Assembly: GCA_021777105.1 (NCBI GenBank)
Contig: JAIQZQ010000122.1
Location: forward strand, 123,527 to 187,526
Direction: 5' to 3'
Source of the DNA: Candidatus Anammoxibacter sp.
GTDB lineage: Bacteria > Planctomycetota > Brocadiia > Brocadiales > Anammoxibacteraceae
DNA length: 64,000 nucleotides
Shown one piece after another: positions 1-8,492 of the stretch. Position 1 is the stretch's first letter, and each line of letters starts with the position of its first letter. Under the pieces are notes generated by a model. The model had not been told where the DNA came from and made no database searches. It saw nothing but the letters and a program-made list of their open reading frames with translations. A program made the position numbers and the translations under genes.

Positions 1-2
1 AA

Positions 3-347
3 AAAGACGCGCCTATTCCCTTTTTTGGCGATGGAACCACTAAAAGGGATTATACTTTCTATTCAGATATTGTTAATGGTATAATTTCCTGTCTGGGTTT
101 GGATTGTAAATTTGAGATCATTAACTTAGGCAATTCCAATCCTATAGAATTACGGAGACTAATAGAGTTAATAGAAACCGCGTTAAATAAAAAGGCGAAA
201 TTACAAAAGCTTCCTGAACAGCCCGGCGACGTCCGCGTTACATACGCCGATATCGGCAAGGCAAACAAACTACTTGGGTATAAACCTGAAGTTAACATTG
301 AAAGCGGCATTGAAATATTTGCAAAATGGTTAAAACAAGATGATTAA
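3..347 (+). CDS. NAD-dependent epimerase/dehydratase, C-terminal part
   Basis: This is the 3' end of a gene that starts before the window; the frame is open from base 3. The visible 114 residues begin with FFGDGTTKRDYTF, the conserved stretch of extended short-chain dehydrogenase/epimerases that act on nucleotide sugars (UDP-glucuronate 4-epimerase type), followed by SDIVNGI and the usual C-terminal YADIGKANKLLGYKP segment. The family interconverts UDP-sugars for surface polysaccharide. The NAD-binding and catalytic YxxxK parts lie outside the window, so the exact substrate cannot be read. Its stop overlaps the start of the next gene by 8 bases, which suggests co-transcription. Confidence 0.85.
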   Translation, partial: KDAPIPFFGDGTTKRDYTFYSDIVNGIISCLGLDCKFEIINLGNSNPIELRRLIELIETALNKKAKLQKLPEQPGDVRVTYADIGKANKLLGYKPEVNIESGIEIFAKWLKQDD

Positions 348-960
348 AACTACTCCATCCCGCGCCCCGTTAAAGCTGATAGCCGAAAACATGTCGTTGC
401 CCAACATCCTGAGCATGTCTCGCGTTTTTTGCATTCCGGTGATTGTTTTTTGTGTTTTTCACACCCGCGAGCATGAGTATTGCAGATACATTGCTTTTGT
501 TACAATACTACTTGCCGGTGTAAGCGATATTTTTGACGGTTATCTGGCAAGAAAACGCAATCAAATGTCAAAACTAGGTTATTATCTGGACTCGATTACG
601 GATAAGCTTTTATTAATCACAGTCTGCGTAATACTCTCAATCGACAATTTATGGCCGGAACCGCGTTTTCCGAACTGGTTGCCTATAATTGTCATAATTA
701 AAAATTCGGTGGTCACATTTGGGGCGTTAACGGTCAAACGGCTGACCGGCCAAACATTAACGGCCACTATTTTCGGCAAAATGTCAACGTTTCTGCTTAG
801 CGCTGCTATTATTTCGGCGTTTTTAAACAATTTGGTTCCGTTAAACTTAACCATAAGCTTATATTGGGCGGCGGCGGCGGCAACTTTGATTGCGGCGACG
901 CATTACACCTGGCACGGCATTTCTGTCGGCCTTAAAAACAGACACAGGTTAAGGATTTAA
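340..960 (+). CDS. pgsA: CDP-alcohol phosphatidyltransferase (PgsA-like)
   Basis: Integral membrane enzyme of about 206 residues that transfers a phosphatidyl group from CDP-diacylglycerol to an alcohol, most likely glycerol-3-phosphate in phospholipid synthesis. The full family signature is present: D63, D66-G67, A70-R71, G80, D84 and D88 match D-x2-DG-x2-AR-x8-G-x3-D-x3-D. Several hydrophobic segments flank it. The first ATG overlaps the epimerase stop; a second ATG at 391 (MSLPNIL) looks more like the usual PgsA N-terminus and could be the real start. The substrate alcohol is inferred, since other CDP-alcohol transferases share the signature. Confidence 0.82.
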   Translation: MIKTTPSRAPLKLIAENMSLPNILSMSRVFCIPVIVFCVFHTREHEYCRYIAFVTILLAGVSDIFDGYLARKRNQMSKLGYYLDSITDKLLLITVCVILSIDNLWPEPRFPNWLPIIVIIKNSVVTFGALTVKRLTGQTLTATIFGKMSTFLLSAAIISAFLNNLVPLNLTISLYWAAAAATLIAATHYTWHGISVGLKNRHRLRI

Positions 961-1009
961 CATTGAATATAGAAAGTAATTGAGATTTATGTTAAATTAT
1001 TAAAACATA

Positions 1010-1189
1010 AGGAGGTGTGGCAAAATAACTTGCGCATGTTGCGCTCAGATTTAGGTTGGATTTGTTCAAACTGATTGAGCCAAACCCGGAGCATAGCCTA
1101 AGCTATGTTGAGGATTTGGCGAGTGAAGTTTTGGCAAAGACGGCCTGAAGGTGATTGTAAAATGTGCAAGTTATTTTGCCACACCTCCT
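1010..1189. repeat. 180-bp element with perfect 24-bp terminal inverted repeats
   Basis: Bases 1010-1033 and 1166-1189 are exact reverse complements (24/24), beginning AGGAGGTGTGGC on the left and ending GCCACACCTCCT on the right. The inside has no open frame of note. It sits between pgsA and ribBA. This is the form of a MITE-like non-autonomous element, or of a large transcribed hairpin in the ribBA leader. No other copy was found in this window. No FMN-riboswitch core was recognised here. Confidence 0.7.
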
Positions 1190-1214
1190 AAGTATAAAAA
1201 TAAATTTTATTTGC

Positions 1215-1229
1215 AGGGAGAATGATTTG
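1215..1229 (+). promoter_or_regulatory. RBS and TTG start deciding ribBA N-terminus
   Basis: AGGGAG at 1215-1220 lies six bases before TTG 1227-1229. The protein from this TTG begins EFNTIPEVIEDIRAGK, the normal RibB N-terminus. The longer frame opening at 1164 would run through the right arm of the inverted-repeat element and adds residues unlike the family. Confidence 0.65.
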
Positions 1230-2459
1230 GAATTTAATACCATACCAGAAGTTATTGAAGATATACGCGCCGGTAAAATGGTGATTGTGGTGGACGACGC
1301 CAATCGTGAAAATGAAGGCGATATTACGATGGCGGCCGAAATGATTACTCCGGACGCCGTGAATTTTATGTTAAATCACGCCAGGGGCATCATTTGCGTC
1401 GCCATTACGCGCGACATTTCCGAGAAGCTGAAACTGCCGCCGATGGTGGTGGACAACACCGCCAGTTTCCAGACGCCTTTTACTGTGTCGGTTGACGCTA
1501 AAGACGGCATAACAACCGGCGTGTCTTCATCAGACAGGGCCGCCACCATAAAAGCTATTGTCGATGAAAATAGCGTCCCTGAAAGCCTTGCAAGACCGGG
1601 CCATGTCTTCCCCCTGAGGGCGCATGACGGCGGAGTGCTTGTAAGAGCCGGCCATACGGAAGGGGCGGTTGATTTAATTAAAATGGCGGGCATGAGGCCG
1701 GCTTCAGTCATTTGCGAGATAATGACCGATGAAGGGAATATGGCCAAGCTGCCTGAACTTAAGAAGGTAGCTGAAAAAAACAACCTTAAAGTGTGCACTA
1801 TTGCCGATATCATAAAATACCGCTTTGGGCAGGAACGGCTTATTAAAAAATCAGTGTCGGTTAAGATTCCGACCCCTTACGGCGAGTTTGATTTACACCT
1901 GTATAGATCCAGCGTTGATGAATACCTGCACCTGGCCCTTTGCCTTGGGGGCATTGGGTCGTCCGACGACTCCGCCTCGCCAGTGCAAACAGACCCTGTG
2001 CTTGTCAGGGTGCATGACGAATGCCTGACAGGCGACATTTTTGGATCAATGCGTTGCGATTGCGGCGAACAACTTGACACCGCCCTTAAAATGATTAAAG
2101 AAGAGGGAAAAGGAGCCCTGCTCTATATGCGGCAGGAAGGCCGCGGAATAGGGCTTGAAAACAAGCTGCACGCTTACGCCTTGCAGGATAAGGGAATGGA
2201 CACGGTTGAAGCCAACGAGGCCTTGGGTTTTGAAAGCGATATAAGAGATTACGGCATTGGGGCGCAAATATTGCGCGATCTCGGCATCACAAAGATGCGC
2301 CTGTTATCAAACAATCCAAGGAAATTTACCGGGCTTATCGGGTATGGACTTGAGATTTGTGAAAGAGTGCCTTTGACAACTACTCCAAAAGCGGAAAATA
2401 AACGCTACTTAAATACCAAAAGAGATAAGATGGGGCATATGCTGGACCACGATGATTAA
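1227..2459 (+). CDS. ribBA: Bifunctional DHBP synthase / GTP cyclohydrolase II
   Basis: Cytoplasmic bifunctional enzyme that starts riboflavin synthesis. It makes 3,4-dihydroxy-2-butanone 4-phosphate from ribulose 5-phosphate and opens GTP to the pyrimidine precursor. The N-terminal half has the RibB motifs DDANRENEGD, TGVSSSDRA and RPGHVFPLRA; the C-terminal half has the GTP cyclohydrolase II zinc site (HDECLTGD, then CDCGEQ) and RQEGRGIGL. About 410 residues from the TTG start, the usual RibBA length. Both active sites look intact. No other riboflavin gene lies nearby, so the pathway is scattered. A hairpin terminator follows. Confidence 0.95.
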   Translation: MEFNTIPEVIEDIRAGKMVIVVDDANRENEGDITMAAEMITPDAVNFMLNHARGIICVAITRDISEKLKLPPMVVDNTASFQTPFTVSVDAKDGITTGVSSSDRAATIKAIVDENSVPESLARPGHVFPLRAHDGGVLVRAGHTEGAVDLIKMAGMRPASVICEIMTDEGNMAKLPELKKVAEKNNLKVCTIADIIKYRFGQERLIKKSVSVKIPTPYGEFDLHLYRSSVDEYLHLALCLGGIGSSDDSASPVQTDPVLVRVHDECLTGDIFGSMRCDCGEQLDTALKMIKEEGKGALLYMRQEGRGIGLENKLHAYALQDKGMDTVEANEALGFESDIRDYGIGAQILRDLGITKMRLLSNNPRKFTGLIGYGLEICERVPLTTTPKAENKRYLNTKRDKMGHMLDHDD

Positions 2460-2471
2460 AGTGTATAAAGA

Positions 2472-2502
2472 TTTAGAGCCGGAAGAATATTCCGGCTCTA
2501 AA
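2472..2502. terminator. Hairpin terminator after ribBA
   Basis: A perfect 13-bp stem (2472-2484 with 2490-2502, loop GAATA) follows the ribBA stop by 12 bases. There is no strong T-run, so termination is inferred from position and from lying between convergent genes. Confidence 0.6.
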
Positions 2503-2555
2503 TAGTTTTGAGACAAAAAACAAAAACCTCTACATTGTAACGAACTTAAACGCCG

Positions 2556-3050
2556 CTATTTCTTCTCATCCTCATCTTTAGCAGCATCAGCGCTTTCGCC
2601 CTTGTCGCATTTCCAGAAAGTCCAGTGGCCCCAGTGCACATATTTTTTGCCGTCCGCAACCCAATACAAAGTCCCTTTTCTGGTTCGCGAACAATTAAGG
2701 TGGCCGGCTTGCCTTGTTTGAGTTTCGCTAATAGGCTCTTCAGTAATCAGATTAACCTGATGCCATGCAAACTTGCTAAACTCCTCGGTAGGCACTTCAA
2801 GCAGCTCCAGATCGTAAACGCTGAAATCATTCTTATCCAGCTTCTCCTTATCAATTGCGATATTGTATGTTACACATTCAGTGACTTCTATAGATCCTTT
2901 TTTAATCTTCTCCTTATCAGTCTTGGTCTTGTCAAAATCTATGTTAAATACGTCGGTGTGTTGGGCGTTAACATTCTTTGCCGAAAAAGATACCAAACTT
3001 GAAACAACTGATAAACACAAAAATGAGACAAAAACAAATTTCTTAACCAT
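2556..3050 (-). CDS. Secreted hypothetical protein
   Basis: 164 residues with a clear Sec signal peptide: a K3-K4 start, a hydrophobic core to about residue 22, and likely cleavage after NVNA at about residue 29. The mature part is acidic and lysine-rich, has three cysteines (in TECVTY, LNCSRT and WKCDKG) and an aromatic segment YVHWGHWTFWKC near the end, then a charged tail rich in D, E and K. I do not recognise the family. It is probably periplasmic or exported. It lies alone between the ribBA terminator and hpt and reads leftward. Confidence 0.65.
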   Translation of the reverse strand: MVKKFVFVSFLCLSVVSSLVSFSAKNVNAQHTDVFNIDFDKTKTDKEKIKKGSIEVTECVTYNIAIDKEKLDKNDFSVYDLELLEVPTEEFSKFAWHQVNLITEEPISETQTRQAGHLNCSRTRKGTLYWVADGKKYVHWGHWTFWKCDKGESADAAKDEDEKK

Positions 3051-3122
3051 AACAACAATCCTTTCTTTAAATGTATATTTTTTTTACTCAATCTAATTCA
3101 TCTTGTTTTTACTTGCAAACTA

Positions 3123-3683
3123 TTATCTAAAGCCGTCTCTTCGAAAGATTTCGGGTTTAAGCGCGCCAATAAAAGGGAGGTTTCGATATTTATTGTCAAA
3201 ATCAAGCCCGTATCCCACGACATAGTCATTCCCTATCTCAAAACTTGAGTAATCAGGCTCGTAATCCGTCAGGCGCCTATCCGGCCTGTTTAGTAGAACG
3301 CAAGTCTTTACGGAATTTGGCTTGTATTTCCAGGTATCATCTACAACTTTGCGCAATGTTGCGCCGGTGTCGATAACATCGTCAATAATCAACACATCCC
3401 TGCCTTCAATATCCGCCTTTATTGGGCTTAAAAGGACAGTCTCCCCCTTTGGCACCGTTGAGTCCCCGTAAGTTGACGCGCTAATGGTGTTTAACCGCAT
3501 TGGATAGGGCATTAACCGTATCAAATCAGAGAGGAATACCAGGCTCCCGTTTAGAACTGCGATTATAGTCCAGTCCTTCCCTTTATAACACTCAAGAAGA
3601 GATTTTGAAAGAATGTCCAGCCTCTCCTTAATCTGCTCTTTGCTAATCACAACCCTAGAAATATCATTTTCCATATTTTCCAT
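3123..3683 (-). CDS. hpt: Hypoxanthine phosphoribosyltransferase
   Basis: Purine-salvage enzyme that joins hypoxanthine (or guanine) to PRPP to give IMP or GMP. The PRPP-binding loop VLIIDDVIDTGATL is at about residues 97-110, and the flexible-loop region STYGDS and the C-terminal VVGYGLDFDNKYRNLP, which contacts the purine, are intact. 186 residues matches the family. Two in-frame ATGs (MENMEN) are possible starts. It is the most downstream but one of a leftward run with the acyl-CoA ligase and serA, separated by about 170 bases from the former, so co-transcription is uncertain. Confidence 0.93.
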   Translation of the reverse strand: MENMENDISRVVISKEQIKERLDILSKSLLECYKGKDWTIIAVLNGSLVFLSDLIRLMPYPMRLNTISASTYGDSTVPKGETVLLSPIKADIEGRDVLIIDDVIDTGATLRKVVDDTWKYKPNSVKTCVLLNRPDRRLTDYEPDYSSFEIGNDYVVGYGLDFDNKYRNLPFIGALKPEIFRRDGFR

Positions 3684-3855
3684 ATTTTATCACCAATAAC
3701 TAAAAGCAATCACAAAGTTACAAGAGTTGCCGATTGAAAAATTTAAGAATAATAAAATTAAAAACAAATAATATAACAAATCCGGCAAACCAGAAAAAGA
3801 GCTTTTTTTCAATCGGACATATTGGAAAACATTGCCGTTAGGGCGCGTATAATAG

Positions 3856-5970
3856 TTAGCCGTTTAAAATAATGCGGCAATCGGCAACTTTGCACCCTTT
3901 GCCTTTTTCGTAAACGATCAGGGGATTAAGATCGATTTCGGAAATCTGCGGATTTTCAATCATTAGGCGGGAAAGTTTCAGTATGCACAGCTCCACGGCC
4001 TCAATATCGCGCGGTTTTTGGCCTCTGGCCCCTATTAGCATAGGATAGCCTTTTATGGATTTCACCATAGCCCTAACCCCATTGTGCGTGACAGGGGCCA
4101 GGCGAAAGCTTACGTCCTTAAATATTTCGACAAAAATGCCCCCAAGCCCAAACATCAGCAACGCGCCGGAATCTTTGTAACGCGTGGCGCCTATAATAAC
4201 TTCAAGGCCCGGCTCGGCCATCTCCTGTACCAGGCACCCTTTAATATCCGCTTTCGGGTTAAACGATTTAACTCGCGCAATAATATCATTAAACCCGTTT
4301 GCCACATCTTCGTCCGTCTTTAAATTAAGCGCAATGCCGCCGCTGTCGCTTTTGTGTATTATATCGGGCGAGACTATTTTAAGGACGGCTTTGTTCTCAA
4401 ATGATCCGGCTATTTCCACTGCCTCTTCAGGCGTCTTTGCGAGTTTTGTGGTTAGCAACGGGAAACCGTAACAATCCAGAACGTCGTTCCCGCCAATTTC
4501 ACCAAGATAATTTACATTGTTTTTAACTGCGTCATTAATTAAACCGGCGGCTTTATCCGTTTCCGCTTCAATCTCAATCTCTTTTAAATGAGCCCTGTGT
4601 ATCCATTTATTATGCTGATAGAGAGCTCCCAATGTGCGCGCGGCTTCTTCGGGAAATTTGTAGACGGGTATGCCTTCGCTTTCCAGCAGTTTTACCCCTT
4701 CCGACACGTCGACGATGCCCATAAAAACGGCTATAACCGGCTTGTCGGTCTTGCGGTTGATCTCCCTTACGGTTTCAGCGGTGCCGATGATGTCCGTCAT
4801 TGATTGCGGCGTCAGTATCACAATAATACCGTCTACGTTTTCGTCATTTACCACTGCCAGAAGGGCGTCCTTATAACGAACACTGGTTGCGTCGCCGATT
4901 ATGTCAACCGGGTTTGAGATGTTTGCGGTAGCCGGCATGTAGCTTTGCAGCGACTCAGTGGTTTCCTGGCTAAATTGAGCAAGCCTCAGCCCGCTTTGAG
5001 CAGTCACGTCCGTGGCGATAATGCCGGGCCCCCCCGCGTTTGTCACAATAGCCACCCTGTTGCTTCGCGGCAGCCTCCTGTTGGCAAATGCGATGCTGAA
5101 GTTAAACAGGTCTTCAATAGTGTTTGCAGTTACAATGCCCGATTGTTTAAACGCAGCCTCGTATACCGCTTCTGAGCCCGCGATTGATCCCGTGTGCGAC
5201 GAAGCGGCTTTTGCGCCGGCTTCGGTTTTGCCTGATTTAATGGCTAGGATCGGCGTGGGCCTTGCCCCGCCGGTAATCTCCTTGGCAACATTTACAAATT
5301 CCTGCGTTCTCTTTAACTCTTCAATATACATCAGAATAACTTCCGTCGTTGGATCCTGATGCATGTATTCAAGAAGGCAAAGCTCGTCAATGTCGCTTTT
5401 GTTTCCGGTTGACACAAATTTTGAAAAACCAATGTTGCGGCCCGCCGCAAAATCCAAAACAGCCGTGCACAACGCCCCGCTTTGAGATATAAACGATATC
5501 CTGCCGCTACGCGGCATCCTCCTGGCAAAACTTGCGTTAAGCATGACGTCCGAATCAGTGTTTATCACACCAAGGCAGTTTGGGCCCACAATTCTGACTT
5601 CGGCCTCTGAACAAATCTCCTTTATTTCATCTTCAATCGCCGCGCCTTCCGGCCCGATCTCCCTGAAACCGGCCGAAACAATAACCATAGCCTTCACATT
5701 GCATTCCGCGGCCTCGCGGCTAACCTTTAACGCCACTTTTGGCGGCACAATCAGGATCGCCAGGTCTATTTGATCGGGAATTGCCTTTATCGACGGGTAC
5801 GACTTTACGCAACAAATTGAAACGGCTTTCGGGTTGACGGGATAGAGCGTGCCGGTAAAACCGCCGTAAAGTATGTTTTCAAATATGTCGTGCCCAACCT
5901 TGCCTCTGGAGTTTGAGGCCCCCACAACAGCAATGGTTTTGGGAGAAAAAACAGGGTTTATAGATTTCAT
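3856..5970 (-). CDS. Acetate--CoA ligase (ADP-forming), fused alpha-beta
   Basis: Single-chain ADP-forming acyl-CoA synthetase of 704 residues that interconverts acyl-CoA plus ADP and phosphate with the acid, CoA and ATP. Order: CoA-binding Rossmann domain (IAVVGASNSRGKVG, about 8-130), succinyl-CoA-ligase-like domains with the phospho-histidine in SSHTGSIAG (H259), then an ATP-grasp domain from about residue 470, with LKIVSPDIIHKSDSGG typical of ATP-grasp_5. Known roles are ATP gain from acetyl-CoA in fermenters and use of acyl acids elsewhere. The fused alpha-beta order is common in bacteria. Substrate range cannot be read from the sequence. Confidence 0.92.
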   Translation of the reverse strand: MKSINPVFSPKTIAVVGASNSRGKVGHDIFENILYGGFTGTLYPVNPKAVSICCVKSYPSIKAIPDQIDLAILIVPPKVALKVSREAAECNVKAMVIVSAGFREIGPEGAAIEDEIKEICSEAEVRIVGPNCLGVINTDSDVMLNASFARRMPRSGRISFISQSGALCTAVLDFAAGRNIGFSKFVSTGNKSDIDELCLLEYMHQDPTTEVILMYIEELKRTQEFVNVAKEITGGARPTPILAIKSGKTEAGAKAASSHTGSIAGSEAVYEAAFKQSGIVTANTIEDLFNFSIAFANRRLPRSNRVAIVTNAGGPGIIATDVTAQSGLRLAQFSQETTESLQSYMPATANISNPVDIIGDATSVRYKDALLAVVNDENVDGIIVILTPQSMTDIIGTAETVREINRKTDKPVIAVFMGIVDVSEGVKLLESEGIPVYKFPEEAARTLGALYQHNKWIHRAHLKEIEIEAETDKAAGLINDAVKNNVNYLGEIGGNDVLDCYGFPLLTTKLAKTPEEAVEIAGSFENKAVLKIVSPDIIHKSDSGGIALNLKTDEDVANGFNDIIARVKSFNPKADIKGCLVQEMAEPGLEVIIGATRYKDSGALLMFGLGGIFVEIFKDVSFRLAPVTHNGVRAMVKSIKGYPMLIGARGQKPRDIEAVELCILKLSRLMIENPQISEIDLNPLIVYEKGKGCKVADCRIILNG

Positions 5971-6022
5971 AATGTGTTTTGATAAGAATAAACTCGGAAA
6001 TAAATATTGAAATTAGCCGCTT

Positions 6023-6051
6023 AAAGCCCGGCTAAACATAGCCGGGGCTTT
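6023..6051 (-). terminator. Hairpin after serA
   Basis: Arms 6023-6034 and 6039-6051 (AAAGCCCGGCTA and TAGCCGGGGCTTT) pair with one bulged base and a four-base loop. It lies between serA and the acyl-CoA ligase and could end or attenuate serA transcription. Confidence 0.5.
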
Positions 6052-6090
6052 GCAAACTCAGATTTCAGGTTACTTTTGACAAAACCTTTA

Positions 6091-7671
6091 TTAAAAATTA
6101 ATTAAATGCACCGCCTCAATATCGGCGAGTTGATTGACTTCGTCCGCCGTTTCCCGGGTAATCGGCACGTCGGTGTTTATTACGGATATAGCGTTGCCGC
6201 TTGCATCCTTTCGGCCGAACGTCATGCGGGCTATATTAATGTTCTTTTTGCTTAACAGAGTGCCGATGCCGCCGATAATGCCGGGTTTGTCCTTGCAGAA
6301 CATGACGAGCATATGATCAGCCATTGACGACTCAATTTCATAACCGTTTATGTCAACAATTCTCGTCTCTTTTTTGTCAAACACCGTGCCTGACACAGAA
6401 TTTTCGCTGCTTTTAGTGGTTACGCTTGCGGTAATAAGGTTTGTAAAGTCCTTTGCCACATTGCTTACCGTCTCATTAACTGCAATACCGCTATCCTTGG
6501 TTAAATGAGGTATATTTACCAGATTTACCCCCGCTTCAAGCGAAGGCCTGAAAAGGCCGACCATAAAGCTGTCTGTAAGCAACTTAATATTCTTATTGGA
6601 AATTTCGCCGTTATAAACAATGTTTACCGTCCGCACATGCCCTTTTGTCAACTGCATCAGGAACGAGCCCATTTTTTCAGCCAAATCCAGATATGGTTTC
6701 AGCTGCTCAAGCTCTTCCATATCCACCGGGCGAATGTTCATAGCGTTGCGAAATCCCTTGCCGGTCAGCGCGTCGGCCATCTGTTCCGCAGCCTCCTTGG
6801 CCACGGCCAATTGAGCCTCGACTGTTGAAGCCGCAAGGTGCGGAGTCGCCAGCATTTGATCAAGTTGAATCAATTTATTATCTTTTGGCGGCTCCTCCTC
6901 AAAAACATCAAACGCCGCTCCCTTAACCTTGCCCGCGACCATAGCGTCGTACAGATCGCTTTCAGAAACAATGCCGCCTCTGGCGCAGTTTATAATGCAC
7001 ACACCGTCTTTCATTATATCAATCTCTTTTTTAGTAATGAGATTTTTTGTGTCGTTATTCAAAGGGACGTGAATAGAGATGTAATCCGCCTCTCTAAACA
7101 GATCGTTCAGGTCTTTAATCAAATGAGTATGAAATTCCGACGCCATCTCAGGCGTGATAAACGGATCAAACCCTATCGCCTTCATATCCATAGCCGCCCC
7201 GCGTTTGGCCACCATTCTGCCGACTCGCCCCATGCCGACAACGCCAAGCGTCTTTCCGGCGATTTGCGATCCCACATATTTCTTCCTCTCCCACTCACCG
7301 TTGCGCAACGACCTGTTGGCGGCCCCAATGTTGCGGGCCAATGCAAGAAGCATAGCTATCGAATGCTCGGCGGTGGCCGTGATATTGCCTTCCGGCGCGT
7401 TCATCACAACTATGCCCTTTTTGCTCGCGGCGGCAACATCAACATTGTCAATTCCCACACCGGCGCGGCAAACAGCTTTTAATTTATCCCCTTTTTCAAT
7501 TACATCGGCGGAGACTTTTGTGCCGCTTCTAATTACAATTCCATCATATTCCCCTATCTCGTTTATTAAATCTTCGTGAGAGATTGAGGGCTTGTTCACG
7601 GTTTTAATATTCGCCTTTTCAAGAATCTCGATGCAAATATCAGGTAGTTTGTCTGCAATTAATACATTCAT
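6091..7671 (-). CDS. serA: D-3-phosphoglycerate dehydrogenase
   Basis: Oxidises 3-phosphoglycerate to 3-phosphohydroxypyruvate with NAD, the first step of serine synthesis. The substrate domain (IRSGTKVSADV) is followed by the NAD fold with GVVGMGRVGRMVA, the catalytic region (NCARGGIVSE, then ATPHLAASTVEAQ), an intervening ASB domain, and a C-terminal ACT domain (MLVMFCKDKPGIIGGIG) that in the family senses serine. The ATG at 7671 (MNVLIADKLP) gives 526 residues, the normal length; an upstream TTG at 7695 adds eight unlikely residues. It is a long-form SerA of the bacterial type. Confidence 0.94.
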   Translation of the reverse strand: MNVLIADKLPDICIEILEKANIKTVNKPSISHEDLINEIGEYDGIVIRSGTKVSADVIEKGDKLKAVCRAGVGIDNVDVAAASKKGIVVMNAPEGNITATAEHSIAMLLALARNIGAANRSLRNGEWERKKYVGSQIAGKTLGVVGMGRVGRMVAKRGAAMDMKAIGFDPFITPEMASEFHTHLIKDLNDLFREADYISIHVPLNNDTKNLITKKEIDIMKDGVCIINCARGGIVSESDLYDAMVAGKVKGAAFDVFEEEPPKDNKLIQLDQMLATPHLAASTVEAQLAVAKEAAEQMADALTGKGFRNAMNIRPVDMEELEQLKPYLDLAEKMGSFLMQLTKGHVRTVNIVYNGEISNKNIKLLTDSFMVGLFRPSLEAGVNLVNIPHLTKDSGIAVNETVSNVAKDFTNLITASVTTKSSENSVSGTVFDKKETRIVDINGYEIESSMADHMLVMFCKDKPGIIGGIGTLLSKKNINIARMTFGRKDASGNAISVINTDVPITRETADEVNQLADIEAVHLINF

Positions 7672-7713
7672 AATTATTTTCCCGTTACACGGCAATGCCC
7701 GTGTCTATTGTTT

Positions 7714-8292
7714 TTAAATATTAAATACTTCGTTTGAGTCTATTTTTAAACCGGATATTATGTTTGACTCAACAAAGCCGTCTTTTCTTGAGTTGGAGAA
7801 CTCTACATATTCCCCATTTTCCAGGGTTAAAACCTCTATAACTTTTTCTTCAGGAAACACTATCCAGTATTCAGACACACCGTGCTTTCTGTACACCTCT
7901 TTCTCCTCAACCGTATCATAAAAAGTTGACGAGGGTGAAATTATTTCAACTATAAGGTCAGGCGCGCCCTGAACGGATTCTTTGCGAAGAATATTAGTAT
8001 TGTCGCTTTTTACAAACAGGATATCAGGTTGCAAAACCGTTTCATCGTCAAACACAACATCAACCGGGGCATAAGCGACATTGCCCAACATTTTGCTTGT
8101 AACAAATGGATCAAGTAACAACACCAATTTTTTTGAAATAAACTGATGATCTAAAGTTGGAGCCGGAACCATAATTAAATCTCCATTAAAAACCTCATAC
8201 CGGTTGCCGTCTTCAATTTTCAAATAATCAGCGTATGTTATCGTCTTTTGAACCGTGGCAGTTCCCATATTTTGCTCCGTCAAAAATCCCAT
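7714..8292 (-). CDS. Uma2 family endonuclease-like protein (DUF820)
   Basis: 192-residue protein of the Uma2 family, which has a PD-(D/E)XK nuclease-like fold. Visible family marks are RYEVFNGDLIMVPAP, LQPDILFV, PDLIVEIISPSS and the Y-RKHGVSEYWIV segment, containing the D, E and K positions expected of the core. The family is highly multiplied in cyanobacteria and some environmental phyla and its role is not settled; many copies are thought to be linked to mobile DNA. It reads leftward just upstream of serA with only about 40 bases between. An internal ATG (residue 9) is an alternative start. Confidence 0.85.
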   Translation of the reverse strand: MGFLTEQNMGTATVQKTITYADYLKIEDGNRYEVFNGDLIMVPAPTLDHQFISKKLVLLLDPFVTSKMLGNVAYAPVDVVFDDETVLQPDILFVKSDNTNILRKESVQGAPDLIVEIISPSSTFYDTVEEKEVYRKHGVSEYWIVFPEEKVIEVLTLENGEYVEFSNSRKDGFVESNIISGLKIDSNEVFNI

Positions 8293-8492
8293 CTATATAT
8301 GGCTGAGATTAAAACAAAGGATTATACTACTAATATAGATTTCATATGTCAAATCCATAATTCACGTTGCCGGTTTTGCCCAAATCGGCATAACTTATTG
8401 CAATCATATCAAAAAAATGATAACTTTAGATCACTTTTAACTTTAGTTAACTTTAGCCGTTTTTCCGGCTTGTCCGGGTAGGGAATTAAATA

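Noticed and set aside
961..1226. FMN riboswitch in front of ribBA
   Set aside because: None of the conserved RFN words is present; the inverted-repeat element accounts for the structure.
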